Source: Circinella umbellata (Eukaryota > Mucoromycota > Mucoromycetes > Mucorales > Lichtheimiaceae). From it: a DNA stretch of 64,000 nt. The stretch lies in contig JAIWNF010000004.1 in the NCBI GenBank assembly GCA_025093555.1, positions 310,001 to 374,000 on the forward strand, in the 5' to 3' direction. A model generated the notes under the pieces. The model did no database searches. It was not told the origin of the DNA and saw only the letters and a list, made by a program, of their open reading frames with translations. Shown here in pieces: positions 50,480 through 64,000 of this stretch. Every line of letters begins with the position of its first letter. Position 1 is the stretch's first letter. A program made the position numbers and the translations under genes.

Positions 50480-53400
50480 TTAAAATGCTGGAATGGGGTT
50501 GACGGCCATTTTAATACGTTGCATGACATCACTGACACGTTTCAATAATGTTTCGTTTTCGGATTCGACGCTCTATTACCACATAAATATTGTTGATAAG
50601 TGAAAGAATGAAAAAAAAAAGTTTGCTACTCAATGTTTATACTAGGAACATTAATAGAACTTACAAATTTGAGAGAGTCTACGATAGCTTTCGATCCATC
50701 AACATTTACGGTAACCTTATGTTCTTTTTCGTCCGTATCCACTTCTCCGAATTGTTCTGTTAAAAATGCAACAATATCTTGGAAGTTCATATCGATTTGT
50801 TGTTGAACCTTGTCATGTTCTAATCCCATCTCTTGGTTTTCAGTTGTGGTACCATGGCTATGTGAGCAAGGGTGTGTACTTGCTAAAAACACGTACACAC
50901 ACGTATATATATGTAGCATAGATTAATGACATAATCCAGAACGAGATATTTACAACATAATTCTTTTTTTCATTTTTCTTACCTTTAACACTTGCAGGTG
51001 AACTATCCACTGATAATATAACGGCAAGAACAGAATCAGCAATCATATCATTCATAGCATTACCAATCCATTCCAAAGTCAATTGGTTATTTCGACCTTC
51101 TAACTGTTTGATATCAATAGTATCAAACACACGTAAAACTGTGCCTTTTTCGCCTGATTTAGCAGCTTTTTCGAGTGAAGATTCATTGATAGTGCCAAAC
51201 ATCATTTCCAAATGCCACTTGAGAAGACTAATGCCAGCGTTAAAGGGGACAACTTGTCGTTGTGTCACAACGGTAGTAATCAAACCACCCAGTTCACTAA
51301 GATCTTCTGGGGTCATGATATTAAGTTGGAAATCTTTTGCAACAAGAATTCCATTGAGTGGTTCATTTTCAGTTGGGTATTTGGCAGCAAGTGTACCGAT
51401 GGTCTATTATGTTATAATGTATAATGTATGAACAACTCCTCAATATTATTATTCTTATCACATAACTTTATAATCTGTTTTTTCTTCTTTTGGTTCTGGA
51501 TTGTTTACCTTGGCCATCTTTTCACCTCGGAAATGGAGTTTGACAGTTTCACAGTTCTTCGGAGTATACACCTTGACATTTTCTTCACGTTCTGAGAATC
51601 GACTTTGAAGAGCAGATTTTAAACGGAACATGGCATTGGCTTCACCATGAACAAGTACCTACCAAAGACCAAAAAAATATAATTATGTTATATTGCTAAA
51701 TATCATCAATTTATAAACAAATTCATCCATCTTGCTCTACTTACGACATGAGGTGCCTTCACTTCTTCAATAAATTTGCTATTTTGTGTAAAATCAACGT
51801 GTGCAGAGAATGAGATATAATCGATCGACATCCGTAATGGGACTTTACGCCCATCCATAGCAGTGAAGTCCTGGGGTTCATTCATTGCTTGCTATTATCC
51901 AAAGTAAAAGAATAAGATTGATAGAAAAGGATTGGTAGTATTTTTTTTCTTTGAAAATAAATAAACTATTATACTTACTCGTGCCAATGTATTCTCAACA
52001 CAATAACCTGTAATAACTAACCCATTCTTTTTATCAGGTGCCCATCTTTCAAATAATTCTCTCGATAATCCATTCTATTAAAATAAAATATGTTAAAACT
52101 TTCACGAATATGATATACATGGGTATGTATATGTGATGTATGAATCTAAAAACGTTTTTTACCTGTAACATGCCTGGACTTGCCATCATCACACAAGGAC
52201 CCGAATCTTCAAATTGTTCAACATTTCTTAAATTGCTGATATGTTTAAAAATAAAGGGATTGGAAATGGCGAATTGTTTTCGAATTCTTTGATTCATCAT
52301 GTTGATATATGTTTGATAAACAGCCATACATTTTTTGGCCAAACTGGAAGCATAATAAATAGGAATACTATCAAGTTCAGGATGAGCATCCCAATATTCA
52401 TCCAGAATAAGTAGAAGTTCTTGTGCACGGCCTAAAGCAAATACTGGCATTAAACATCGACCTCCTCGACCAACAATATCATGGATCAATGCTGAAATAT
52501 AGTAATTTAGCTTTTAGAAATAACATTTCCTGCACCTTTTTCTTCTCATTCAGATGTTGTGATAACCCAAAAAAATAAATAATACGTACATGTGAATCGT
52601 AATTCTTTCGCTAATCGAGGTTCGTGTGATTGTACACCATAAGTACTTTCTGTAATAAGCACATCAACTGATCCTTCAGGTTTTTCAGCTGCCATTAAAT
52701 GTCGATCTTCTTCACGTGAATAATCGCCAGTATAAAGGACCTTGACACCAGCAATTTCAATAAGGAACATGGCAGCACCAAGGACGTGACCTGCATTAAA
52801 TGATGTAAATTTGATACCTTCAACTTCGACTTGTTGATGATAGTCGACCGCTTCGATACGATGAAAGGAATTAATTAAATCTTCTTCACTGTAAAGTTGA
52901 TCTTCATCGCCAATATTGCTATATATAATGCCTTAGTATAAATCAAGTTGCCTAGAAACAAAATCAAGGATAGCAACAGAAAAAAGAAGAGCTTACCTAA
53001 CGCGAACGTAATCACTTAACAACCATTTGTAAATAGCTTTTGTAGGATGGGTCATGAATACTCGGCCTTTAAATGATGTCTACAGATAAATTCTTTGATA
53101 AATACTATTGATTCTGATTTCATAATTTTTTTTTTTTACTTACGCGTTCCATAAGATAGGGGACAGCAGCAGCGTGATCCACATGAAAACTATTTGATAG
53201 CAACATCCAATTAAAACTTGAAAAGTTCACATATCTTAACAATAAGAACCAAAAATTACTTACTGAGTTACCAGAAGTACATCAATACTTGCAGGATCGA
53301 TTTCATCAAAAAAGGGTAATGACGCCAAACCATTATAAGCTGGATGGATACCTGCATCAAGCTTTTATATTTTCCAAACATACATTAGAAAGAGAAAAAA

Positions 53401-53905
53401 AAAACAAAGCATAAAAAGACAAAAGTATGAGTTGAAAAGAGGTTTTATCTTTATTATTGTGATAACATTTTCTCTAATACTAATGAATGCCTCCCCCCTC
53501 TCTCTTTCTCTTTCTCTTTCTCTCCAGTCCTTCAAAACTCTATGTGCAGATATTCCTCTTCTGCCGCCGCGAAGAAAAAGAAAACATTTTCCAATGAATC
53601 AAGCTAAACATTGTCAAAAAAACATGAAGTGACAAGATATATGATGTTTGCAATGGAATGTGGGTGGGAAAAGAAAAAGAAAAGAGAAAGAAAAGAAGAG
53701 AATCGCGCAAGATTTCAACACCAAAAATATATGGAAATGATCGTATTATTTTCTTTTTACTTACCAATATTGTTTTGCCTTTATATTCCAATAAAATCGA
53801 TGATCGGCCCACTTCATTTCCAGCACCAAGAGGGGTTAATTTTAAAAGATCGTTTTCATCGACAACTGGGATTTCATATTCTGCTTTTCGTTTGTGATGG
53901 GCCAT
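50480..53905 (-). CDS. YSH1: mRNA 3'-end endonuclease CPSF73/Ysh1
   Basis: Twelve minus-strand exons: 53765-53905, 53264-53361, 53144-53189, 52997-53079, 52590-52918, 52163-52491, 51979-52074, 51745-51891, 51509-51658, 50983-51403, 50665-50882, 50480-50572. They give 716 residues. Ysh1 cuts pre-mRNA before polyadenylation within CPF/CPSF. It is a metallo-beta-lactamase/beta-CASP nuclease. Zinc ligands visible are H-F-H-V-D-H (80-85), H167 in A-G-H-V-L-G-A and D188 in Y-T-G-D-Y-S, plus later S-A-H-V-D-F and L-V-H-G-E motifs. The beta-CASP core has [21 protein letters not shown]-terminal domain of about 230 residues follows, for binding CPSF100/Ysh1 partners. Length lies between human (684) and yeast (779). 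The promoter side has a CRE-like plus CCAAT pair. Confidence 0.94.
53491..53525 (+). repeat. CT-rich microsatellite in a CPSF73 intron
   Basis: A run of TCTCTT repeats inside the long first intron of the CPSF73 gene, which is on the opposite strand. In the sense of the gene it is a GA-rich purine tract, about 240 bases from the donor. No coding role. Confidence 0.7.
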
Positions 53906-55557
53906 TTTAACTTTTATTTTGTCAAAAGAACCAGAAAAGAAAAAGAATTAAGTTTTTGGTTGACTTAAAGAACTGCGGTTATTACGTCAACCAATCAAAA
54001 TTTTGCTCTTGGTGACAGTGCCGCTTTACACTACTATAGACAGGAATAGGTCGTGCACCATATGATTAGTATGGTATCTAACTATTAATAAATACTCAAC
54101 ATCACTTTATAAAAAATAATGTCTTTGTTGAATAGCAGATGAATATTAAGAAAGTTTTTTTTTATTATGGATGTGGGTCCTCAGGTCACTGAAGAAATTT
54201 TCAGGAAAAATTCCCATAGGAACAAAAAGGACAACAATCCCAGAATCTATAAAGCTTTTGCAGGACTGCTGCTATGATGAGACTTTTGCTTTATGTAACT
54301 TTAATCAACAGAAGAAAGTATACCAAACAACGACGATTGACTATATCGAAAACCGCAATCATCTAATTTTACTTAGAAAGTGAGTATACTTTTAGAAAGC
54401 TCTGATGACTTGGGTGCTGGTACCTCAAAGCTACCTGTAACCTATTACAGAAGACATATAATTTATCAAATGGGAACTTGTTCAAACTGTAGCAGATTCC
54501 GTATCAGGAGATACAAAAGACACCAATCGTGGAATCCGTTATTCAAACGTACTTCTCATACTACTCTTGACACAAGTCTCCTCCACCATACTTTGGAATG
54601 GTACTAGAAGAATTGATTTTACATTGTATACTACTACGTACCAGTATTTAAACACGTAATCAAGTAACTCACTACTACTTATATTGCACTACTAGATGTA
54701 AAATGTTGGACGCGCACGTACTACATGAGCCTAATTACCCCTGACCTCTTATGAAATCAATTCCAATCCCTATCCTACACAAAGAATAATTGAATAAAAT
54801 ATTGTTTTCATACTCTAACCTCTTTCTTTTTCTTTTAAGGTGTTTTACTTTATTATTTTCTATTAAAACTTTATAAACTATAACTCTTTATGTGTGGTTC
54901 AGATGGTACAGTTACGAGAATGGATGATCCAGATGGATAGTTGTAGATATTACCATGTTTTTAAAGAACTAGACAACAATAAGTATAAGCTATACACATG
55001 TGCATTATATCCAATTAAAGCACAGAGATATTGGGGAATATGATATGTACGACCTTTTTTATAACTTTACAAAATGATAAAAAAATCACTTTTCCCTTTC
55101 ATAGTTTACACGCTATAGGATAATATGACCTGATGAACAATTCTGTTGATAGAAAAAATTGAAATGAGCTAATGCAAATAAATATAAGAGAACACGAAAG
55201 TAAACAGCATACTAATTTTTTTTATATAGGTGCTCAATAGACTCAAAAAATACTCCCAAACTTTTTCTTCGGCAATCAAGCTTTTTTTTTTTGTTTCTTT
55301 GTAAAGGTTTTAATACACAAGTAAAAAAAGAATATTATATAAAAAAAGACTATAGAAAGAGAGAGTACAATTGGTTATTTGATCGCGTCTTGATATTAAA
55401 AAAAGTTGAAGGGAGTGAAAGAGAATATAAAAGGGAATCATAAAATACAAAATTGAATTGGGGGTGTGTGATGAAAAATAATTTTGGAGACAAATAAAAA
55501 GAAATGCACAGCAACAAAAATCTATTTTGAAAATCAAATTGTTGCATTTCTCGTTTA
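53906..55557. other. Intergenic region with a decayed coding stretch
   Basis: The CPSF73 promoter lies at the left. From 54167 to about 54660 several plus-strand frames look like real protein but switch frame and hit stops. First comes M-D-V-G-P-Q-V-T-E-E-I-F-R-K, then a second frame with L-L-Q-D-C-C-Y-D-E-T-F-A-L-C, and later W-E-L-V-Q-T-V-A-D-S. I take this as an old gene or transposon relic of unknown family. The rest, up to the PAK 3' end, is AT-rich and empty. Confidence 0.4.
53982..53995. promoter_or_regulatory. CRE-like TTACGTCA next to CCAAT
   Basis: TTACGTCA at 53982-53989 and CCAAT at 53991-53995 lie 77-90 bases upstream of the CPSF73 ATG. They fit an ATF/CREB-type bZIP site beside an NF-Y/HAP site. 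Motif inference only. Confidence 0.4.
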
Positions 55558-58310
<2,753 letters not shown>

Positions 58311-58992
58311 TTTGAAAAAGAAAATAAAATTAAAAAAAAAAATTAGAAAAAGGAAAGGGACAAAAAAAAGGAAAGAGGGAATAAAAATAGGAAGTGAATT
58401 ATTATTATTTTATATTACTGATTTAATACGCACGCGCACACACTCTTTTTTGCTGTCTCTTTGCTATTTGTTCATGAACATTTGTTTGATAAAAACTGAT
58501 TGAAAAAAATAAGAAAAAAAGGAAAACTAATCAAATTATCATTTCCTCTATTTTCACCAAGAAAAAAACTTTTTTTTGTAGATCAAATGCTATTATGATA
58601 TACTTCACGTAGTAAATAATTAAAATTCAACATATTCAAAAAACATATACAGACAATAACCAACTTTAAATAGAATAGCTGAGTGTTCTGTGCCATCTTT
58701 TTTTTTCTTTCGTAAAAAAAAAGGTAGAACTAATATACCAAGTTATTAACAACTGTTACACCAGCATTATCCGAAGATACCAAATGAAGCTTAGCTTCAT
58801 AAGCAGTAAAATAGTTTATCGTCATGGAAACAATAAGCCATCGTAATTCATTCTTTCCATAGTAATCATAACAACGATGCATAGGTGCATAAATACGACA
58901 TATTTTATTATATAGTACACATTTTTCTACTTCTTCTTTGATGTAAAAATATAGTATATTCTGTTTTTAAATGAATATAATATGTATGCGCT
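58311..58992. other. PAK promoter and Nudix 3' flank
   Basis: Tandem spacer on the minus strand. A/G-rich on the plus strand next to the PAK start, giving a pyrimidine-rich leader in the gene's sense. No gene seen. Confidence 0.6.
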
Positions 58993-60055
58993 TCATGTTT
59001 TCCCTAGCAACAATTGATCATGAGCCAATAAACCTGCCGCATATGCATGAACACGACTATCGATAATAAGTTGTCCGTCATGTGTATTCTCAAGTTCTAT
59101 TTATTATACATAAGAACAGATAGAAAAATGAGTGAGGTGCTATATTATGATGGTAATTAACGTTAGAGAAAATAAGACATTTTACCTAATAAATGTGTCA
59201 TCAAATTCTTTAAAGGTAATCGAATTGTTTGCAAACTCCATTCATCAGGTTCTAATTGTTGTTTAATTTTTTCTTCTTTTTGCTGTTCATCACAATGAAT
59301 AGTGATTTGTGCAATACAGCAACAAGAATTTGTCAAGCCTGGTTCATAACTTACGATCGATTTATGTAATTTTATCGAATTTTTATCCTTTACTTGATAT
59401 CCAGTTTCCTCTTGAAATTCTCTTATTGCTGCGTCGATAGGGTCTTCATTTTTATCAATCAATCCTTAATTATCAGAAAAGAAAAAAAAATGTTAAATTA
59501 CAACATTATCAGCTGATTAAGTTCATCGTGTATTACCCGATGGGAATTCAATACAGTAGCGCTGTATGGCAGGTCTATCATTAAGAACGGTTGACGCTTA
59601 GTATATATATAATGTGATAATTATGAGAAGAATAAGTAGATACATAATTCTGGCTAAAAAAAATCAAACCTGTACTGCACAACCAATAGTAATTCAGGTA
59701 ATGGAGTTAATAAGACAGCGTGAATATCAACAGCTATGAATATATAAGAAGATAAGTATGAAAAAAAGAAAATTGAAATTGTGTGCGGTTCCCAGATCGG
59801 GCTGGTGTTGATAAAGAAAAAAAAAGGGGGGGGGTTGAAGAAGTAGAAAGAAAATTCACAGATCGCTTACTTACCGTCTAAAGCCGATGAGATTGTTGTA
59901 TCATCATTATGATTACTTTTACGAATGACACGTTCCCATGTTCTTTTTATTTGTTTATTATCTTTATAATAAACTTTTTCAAGTGCAAGCCATGAACCTT
60001 GACCTAGAGTTTCTTTTAATTCCGTTTCTTGTTCAACAGGTATTAAGGGTAACAT
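58993..60055 (-). CDS. Nudix ADP-sugar diphosphatase (NUDT5/Ysa1 type)
   Basis: Five minus-strand exons: 59875-60055, 59670-59733, 59537-59574, 59186-59464, 58993-59096. They give 221 residues, against 219 for human NUDT5 and 231 for yeast Ysa1. Such enzymes split ADP-ribose and related ADP-sugars to AMP and sugar phosphate in the cytosol. The Nudix box is complete at residues 95-117: G95-x5-E101-x7-R109-E110-x2-E113-E114-x-G116. The first half carries the family's N-terminal sheet, with W-L-A-L-E-K-V-Y-Y and R-T-W-E. The I-E-F-P-S-G before the box is typical of the ADP-ribose pyrophosphatase group. I start at the ATG at 60055. An AG just before it (minus-strand TTTTTTTAG) suggests a 5'-leader intron, with the transcript starting further upstream. 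Confidence 0.9.
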
Positions 60056-60615
60056 ATTCTAAAAAAATAAGTTCCAGACTTTAGGTATATTGTGACACAC
60101 AAGACAAACAAGGGTGGGGGGAGAAGAAACAAAATAACTGAGCGCGCGGGCGTTTTTTTTTTACTTGATATGGTTTATAATGCCAGTAAGTAACTGTTTG
60201 TTCAATTCATGGGAGCACAGGTTTTGGTTGGTGTGGCCGGTGCGATTAAAACAAATTTGATTCGCACACAAGTTTTCAAAAAGACTTAAATCGAAATAAT
60301 TTTTGGTCCCTCTTTTCTTTCTTTGTTTAACCACTTTTTTGTTTGAGGTTACTTTGATCAAAACACCCATTTTTCTATACATAAGAAACAGCTGGACTGT
60401 CAAGTACTACCTTTTTATTACTTTTATTATCCCTCCTTGTTTATATCTTTTTTCTTTCATATACATATTTTTTTTGGCGGCAAGCAGGTCTTGGCAACAG
60501 CTTACAACATACCACTTATCGAAACAAAAAGGCGACGAAACGAATCGCACAGTTTTCATTTTATTTGATCTTTTAAAAAACACAACCTTTATTTCCTTTT
60601 TTTGATAAAAAGAAA
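60056..60615. other. Divergent promoter region
   Basis: Shared upstream region of the Nudix gene (-) and the coiled-coil gene (+). On the minus strand an 80-codon frame at 60161-60403 may be an upstream ORF or leader exon of the Nudix gene; it cannot be joined in frame to it. Confidence 0.5.
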
Positions 60616-61513
60616 ATGACAACAGCAATTACTTTGGATTCCAGCCATGACAATAATGCATTGACAAATCAACTACTTTCTTTATCATTAGAAGGTGAGT
60701 TATTTCTTTCTAAAAAGCTTTCAGTAATAATAATATAAACTAATAATTTACAAATAAGTAGAAAAACCCGCCATTGCCGACAGGGACGGCTGCGGTAACG
60801 ATAGGAACAAGAGTGGTAACGGTAATAATAATAATGATAATAATAATTATATAAACGGACACGATGGACACGACGGTGCCAAGAACGGCAATAACAATGA
60901 TCCTAATATCCGACATCAGTTTAACCGACTTGAACTCGAACACACATACCTTTCAGAACAAAATGCTCATTTGACCAAAGAATTATCATTTTCTCGATAT
61001 ACCATTCATGCTCTTCGTAACATCACTACTCAAAAAGATACAGCTTTGCAGGAAACCAGACAGGAACTGGACAGAGCTTATTTTCGAATTAGGATGTTAG
61101 GAATGACGTTATTGAGACAAGAGCAACAATTGCTACAACAACAACAAGAAATACAACTCTATCAAGAAGAACGAGATTTATGGGATGCTGAAAAAGAAAG
61201 GTTGAGAAAGGAGTACAACCATGTCGAGACCAATACTGGTACTGATATCGGGAGCGATCATGAGGATGAGGAAGATTATTATCAGCAACATGAACAACAA
61301 CCTACCCCACCAGAATCACCTCGTGCTATCCTAAATCATCATAATAATGATGACATTAATACCAATCAAAAGTGTTCATTATCATCTGTCGATCATCACC
61401 AACAAGAAGAAAAACAAGATTACCATCATCAACATCAACGGCATTATCCTCAATCAATCATTATTACACCACCACCACCGTCGAATTCTTCTACCATCAC
61501 TACTCAACAGTAG
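60616..61513 (+). CDS. Small coiled-coil, low-complexity protein
   Basis: Two exons, 60616-60694 and 60762-61513, give 276 residues. No family recognised. Residues 1-27 read as a normal N-terminus; then comes an Asn/Gly/Asp-rich stretch (about 40-75). A coiled coil covers about residues 75-170, with a leucine/glutamine heptad pattern including R-I-R-M-L-G-M-T-L-L and runs of Gln. The C-terminus is acidic, then His/Gln-rich with P-P-P-P. A scaffold or adaptor role is possible but cannot be shown. The intron (60695-60761) has a clear GTGAGT donor and joins in frame. It lies divergent from the Nudix gene and upstream of the CAP-Gly gene on the same strand. Confidence 0.7.
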
Positions 61514-62617
61514 CTTGTTTATTACCATTATACTATATATAAATGAAAAAAAAACTGTAAATTTAACAAATTTCTCCTTTCCCTCTCACTTTCTATTTCT
61601 CTTTCTCTTTCTCATTCAACATAAGCTTCCTCTCCTTTATTCACAATCAACTGTCACATCCGATAAGTTATCTTTATATAAACATATATATTCTTACACA
61701 TGCACAACTTTTTTTCTTTACTCTTATTAGTTTATTTTGAGAAATGTACATTTTTTTGCTTTCTTTGCTTTTGGCCGTCGATTGTCTTATTGAGCTTCCA
61801 AACTCAAATCCACATTATTCCCTAGCCCCGAAGAAGTTTCTTTCTCCTTTTTCTCGTGTACGTTCAGTTGAGTTTCGATAATTGGACAGAAAATCCGCTC
61901 AAGTAGTATACATGATCATTTTTTTTCTTGTTGTCTCTAACTAATCAGCTGCTTTCATTTTATCTGTCTTCTTACATGTGTGTACCGTAAAATATGTTGA
62001 ACAGCTGTATGCGTGTGAAGTTTCTTGTGTACATGCATCAATTTACTCACAGTATCAAACAACAACTGTCAGTGTGTATGCGTGTGTGATCTTAGAAGTA
62101 AGCGCTCTTTTTCAAGACGAATTATGTAGATGTGATTTTTTTGTGCATCCTGTCGTCGGAAAATGCCTTGCATACTATTCCTTGTTTTTCTTTACCCTCA
62201 CCAACACATTTCCGAGTTACTCCTTTTTTGCATACGTACCGTTATTATAATTATGAGTTCAATTTGATAGATACTCGTGAAAATAAGTAAAAATAACACA
62301 TCTAAAATATACATCTAAATATATAACAGCCCCCTTTCTCTCTCTAATAACTCCTGTTATTCTATAGATCTTTCTTCAACATACTTTTTTTAAGTATACT
62401 ATATAATCTTAGCTGTAATAATAAATTATCTATATCTTTGTTAAAAGAACCCCTCTTTTTTATCATCATACATCATCATAATAATAATAATTAGCTTTCG
62501 TTATTTTTTACTCTTTTTTTTTCTTTCTCTTTTTATCTTTTTTCGCAACACATATTTCGCTCTCTCTACCTCCTTGTTTTTACACTTCGCAATATATACA
62601 TTTATATATGAAATAAT
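61514..62617. other. Intergenic region and CAP-Gly promoter
   Basis: 1.1 kb without a gene. The second half is rich in C and T with several T runs, as before other start codons of this window. Confidence 0.6.
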
Positions 62618-64000
62618 ATGACAACCCTTTTTGTCCTACAATCAAATGCAAACAACAAAAACAATAGTACTAATCAGCGGGTACCAACATTAGCAGCAGC
62701 AACAACAACAACAACAACAATAGAACGATCAACAAGTTACATGAACAATAATAATGATCCTCGATCATCATCTTCAAGAGCCGCTTCTTTTTCCTCCACT
62801 ACTGATTGTTCATCGTCTTCTTCTATGGATGGGAACTCTATTAATTCCAGCTATAATTACTATACCTCGTCTACCAACACTTCGGTTAATAATGAACATA
62901 TTGGACCTAAACCACAATCATCCAATGTTCATCTTGCTATTGGTACACGAGTCATTGTACCTTCTTTATGTGTCATTGGCACTTTACGATTTCTTGGCGA
63001 AGCAAAATTTAAATCGGGTATTTGGGCTGGCATCGAACTGGACTTGGAAGGTGCTGGGAAAAATGATGGTAGTGTTCAGGGGTAAGTGTATATTTATATA
63101 TCTTTATATGTAACTCTCTCTCTCTCTCTGTTTATCTTCTTGACGAAATAAAGACAACCATGTGCTCTTTTTAGTTTTCTCGGGCACTTTTCCCTTTTTA
63201 ATCTTATCCTCAGAAAAAAAGGCTTATGTTTTTTATTCGTTTCGACCTTATTCTATTGTTTGTTAGAACACGATATTTTCAATGTCCAAAACATACTGGA
63301 CTATTCGTTCTAGCATCTAAAGTAACACCTATGCCAAGTGGTATGGAGAAATTTAATCAAGATAAAGATGATGAAGAGCAACAAAATAAAGAATCAACCA
63401 CAATAATAAAAACGAAAAAGCAAGCACAAACACGAAGTGGACGATCATGTGCTTCATCTGATTGTTGTAGTAATAGAACACGATCAAATCATTTTATCAC
63501 TGCTGCCAATAACCATAATACTGCTCACTATAATGCACCTACTGCAACCAAAGCAGTGGCCTCAACAACACATTGTGGTGGCAAGTCAAATGACAGTAAT
63601 GTAATTGATCCACGGGTAACCAAAAGTTCTCGAATGCGAAAAAAATCGATCGTTCCAACAACAAGTAAATCAACTGTTGGTGTTAGACATATAAACATTG
63701 GAGCAAACGACTCTAGATCTAGTAAATCTACATTAAGACGCGGTAGTGATACAACTCTTAGCAGCAGCAATAGAAAATCGGCAGTACCGCAACAGATCAA
63801 GAGTCGATCTACTGTAACATCATGTACTACTAGTACTATGCCAACTTCAAAATCAGCGTTGAAAAAATCGACAGTACCAAATATGAAAAAGAGTCGGTCC
63901 ACGATCACTCGATCTGAGTTACGTAAAGACAACACTATGTATTCATCAACAAGAAAATCAGCCGTTCCTCACACAAATACAACACCCTCCAGACGATCCA
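62618..64000 (+). CDS. CAP-Gly domain microtubule-binding protein (truncated by window end)
   Basis: Two exons are visible: 62618-63081 and 63267 to beyond 64000, about 399 residues so far. The N-terminal 100 residues are Ser/Thr/Asn-rich. One CAP-Gly domain covers about residues 106-172. It starts I-G-T-R-V-I-V and has F-K-S-G-I-W-A-G-I-E-L-D. The tubulin/EB-tail-binding loop G-K-N-D-G-S-V-Q-G (146-154) is followed by R-Y-F-Q-C. Such domains bind the EEY/F ends of tubulin or EB1, as in CLIP-170, dynactin p150 and Bik1. After the domain the chain is basic and disordered. Three 30-residue repeats start with K-S-[AT]-V-P at residues 325, 355 and 385, with an earlier K-S-I-V-P at 281. The C-terminus is not in this window, so the subfamily is open. 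Confidence 0.88.

Noticed and set aside
60161..60403. 80-codon minus-strand frame upstream of the Nudix gene as its first exon
   Set aside because: No donor in it joins in phase with the AG before the Nudix ATG; the Nudix protein is already full length without it. It may be an upstream ORF.

Overview
The window is nuclear DNA of a filamentous fungus. It is very AT-rich and its genes are cut by many short GT-AG introns; I model 87 introns in 14 spliced genes. The protein set is typically fungal: a BimC kinesin, an Iml2/TTC39 protein, a Bre4-like FUSC protein, a stand-alone Sld2, a Ste20-type PAK kinase and a fungal ENT transporter. Low-complexity Asn/Gln/Ser tracts and long AT-rich spacers point to an early-diverging fungus, most likely Mucoromycota (Mucorales-like). 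That placement is inference. All exon borders come from reading splice sites and frames by eye; every complete model keeps one continuous frame.

Layout. 1-8.5 kb is gene-poor and holds a decayed pogo/CENP-B-type transposase fragment and a MITE-like segment. 8.5-21.6 kb carries a cationic amino-acid transporter (+), COX17 (-), an IML2/TTC39 protein (+) and a large FUSC-type membrane protein (-). After a 4.3 kb spacer, 25.9-36.5 kb has kinesin-5 (+) facing a long coiled-coil nuclear protein (-), followed by ELP3 (-). After another 4.2 kb spacer, 40.7-48.2 kb holds a Ser/Arg/Pro-rich protein with several SxIP-like motifs (+), SLD2 (+), a small hypothetical ORF (-), a broken coding relic (+) and an ENT nucleoside transporter (-). 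50.5-60.1 kb holds CPSF73/YSH1, a PAK kinase and a Nudix ADP-sugar diphosphatase, all on the minus strand. 60.6-64 kb has a small coiled-coil protein (+) and a CAP-Gly protein (+) that runs off the window end.

How the genes relate. There are no operons. Several genes act on microtubules or the cell cycle (kinesin-5, SxIP-rich protein, CAP-Gly protein, SLD2, PAK). The others cover mRNA 3'-end cleavage, tRNA wobble modification, copper delivery to cytochrome oxidase and transport. The most interesting unknown is the 1061-residue coiled-coil protein: its last exons encode an acidic SUMO-interaction-like motif followed directly by a PCNA-box-like C-terminus with a TD-FF core. Second are the SxIP-rich protein and the CAP-Gly protein, whose C-terminal part has 30-residue repeats built on K-S-x-V-P. 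I found no rRNA, functional tRNA, CRISPR array or bacterial-type element.
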